DNA from: JAWXTS01 sp044433305
Lineage (GTDB): Bacteria; Bacteroidota; Bacteroidia; Bacteroidales; Rikenellaceae
Reading direction: 5' to 3'
Length of the DNA stretch: 22,416 bases
Assembly (NCBI GenBank): GCA_044433305.1
Contig: JAWXTS010000024.1
Span: 1-22,416, forward strand
In this document: one piece after another, positions 22,410-22,416 of the stretch
Layout: each line of letters begins with the position of its first letter
How positions within the stretch are numbered: position 1 is the stretch's first letter
The notes under the pieces: model-generated
Database searches by the model: none
What the model was told of the DNA's origin: nothing
The model's input: the letters and a program-made list of their open reading frames with translations, nothing else
Translations under genes and position numbers: made by a program

Positions 22410-22416
22410 TCTCTAG

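Overview
The window looks like a piece of a Bacteroidetes (probably Bacteroidales) chromosome. The evidence is a SusC/SusD pair, a fimbrillin-type lipoprotein, CarboxypepD_reg-type N-terminal domains, promoters of the TTTG-N19-TAnnTTTG type, and starts without strong Shine-Dalgarno sequences. Base composition is moderate to AT-rich. Genus cannot be fixed from this sequence; a gut Bacteroidales is my inference. The left edge sits in a tandem repeat and the right edge in an inverted-repeat element, so the window may be a whole contig that broke at repeats.

Left half (200-12311). Every gene is on the minus strand, in the transcription order GNAT acetyltransferase, LytS-type histidine kinase, large zinc metalloprotease, SusC, SusD, terminator, LytTR response regulator, TrkH potassium transporter. 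I read this as a protein/peptide-uptake locus (SusCD plus a secreted protease, no glycosidase) flanked by the two halves of a two-component system. A Bacteroidetes-type promoter upstream of the protease carries two 10-bp direct repeats with a 21-bp period, the geometry expected for a LytTR operator.

Middle (12312-17420). An aquaporin Z gene with a near-perfect promoter converges on a TrpB2-type tryptophan synthase beta gene across a strong bidirectional terminator. A tiny Lys-rich lipoprotein lies just upstream of trpB, and a divergent M13 (PepO/neprilysin-type) endopeptidase lipoprotein follows, with its own terminator. A 36-bp sequence occurs in inverted orientation downstream of aqpZ and downstream of the ankyrin gene. 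The second copy is one arm of a 124-bp foldback.

Right part (17421-22416). On the minus strand are a secreted ankyrin-repeat protein, a CarboxypepD_reg-domain secreted protein and a fimbrillin-like lipoprotein. Beyond them are a second long foldback (127 bp), a SLOG/DUF1273-like gene interrupted by a single in-frame TGA, and a terminal inverted-repeat element with a perfect 36-bp palindrome. None of the 14 intact genes ends in TGA. The most unusual material is the foldback family, the interrupted SLOG gene and the candidate operator in front of the protease.
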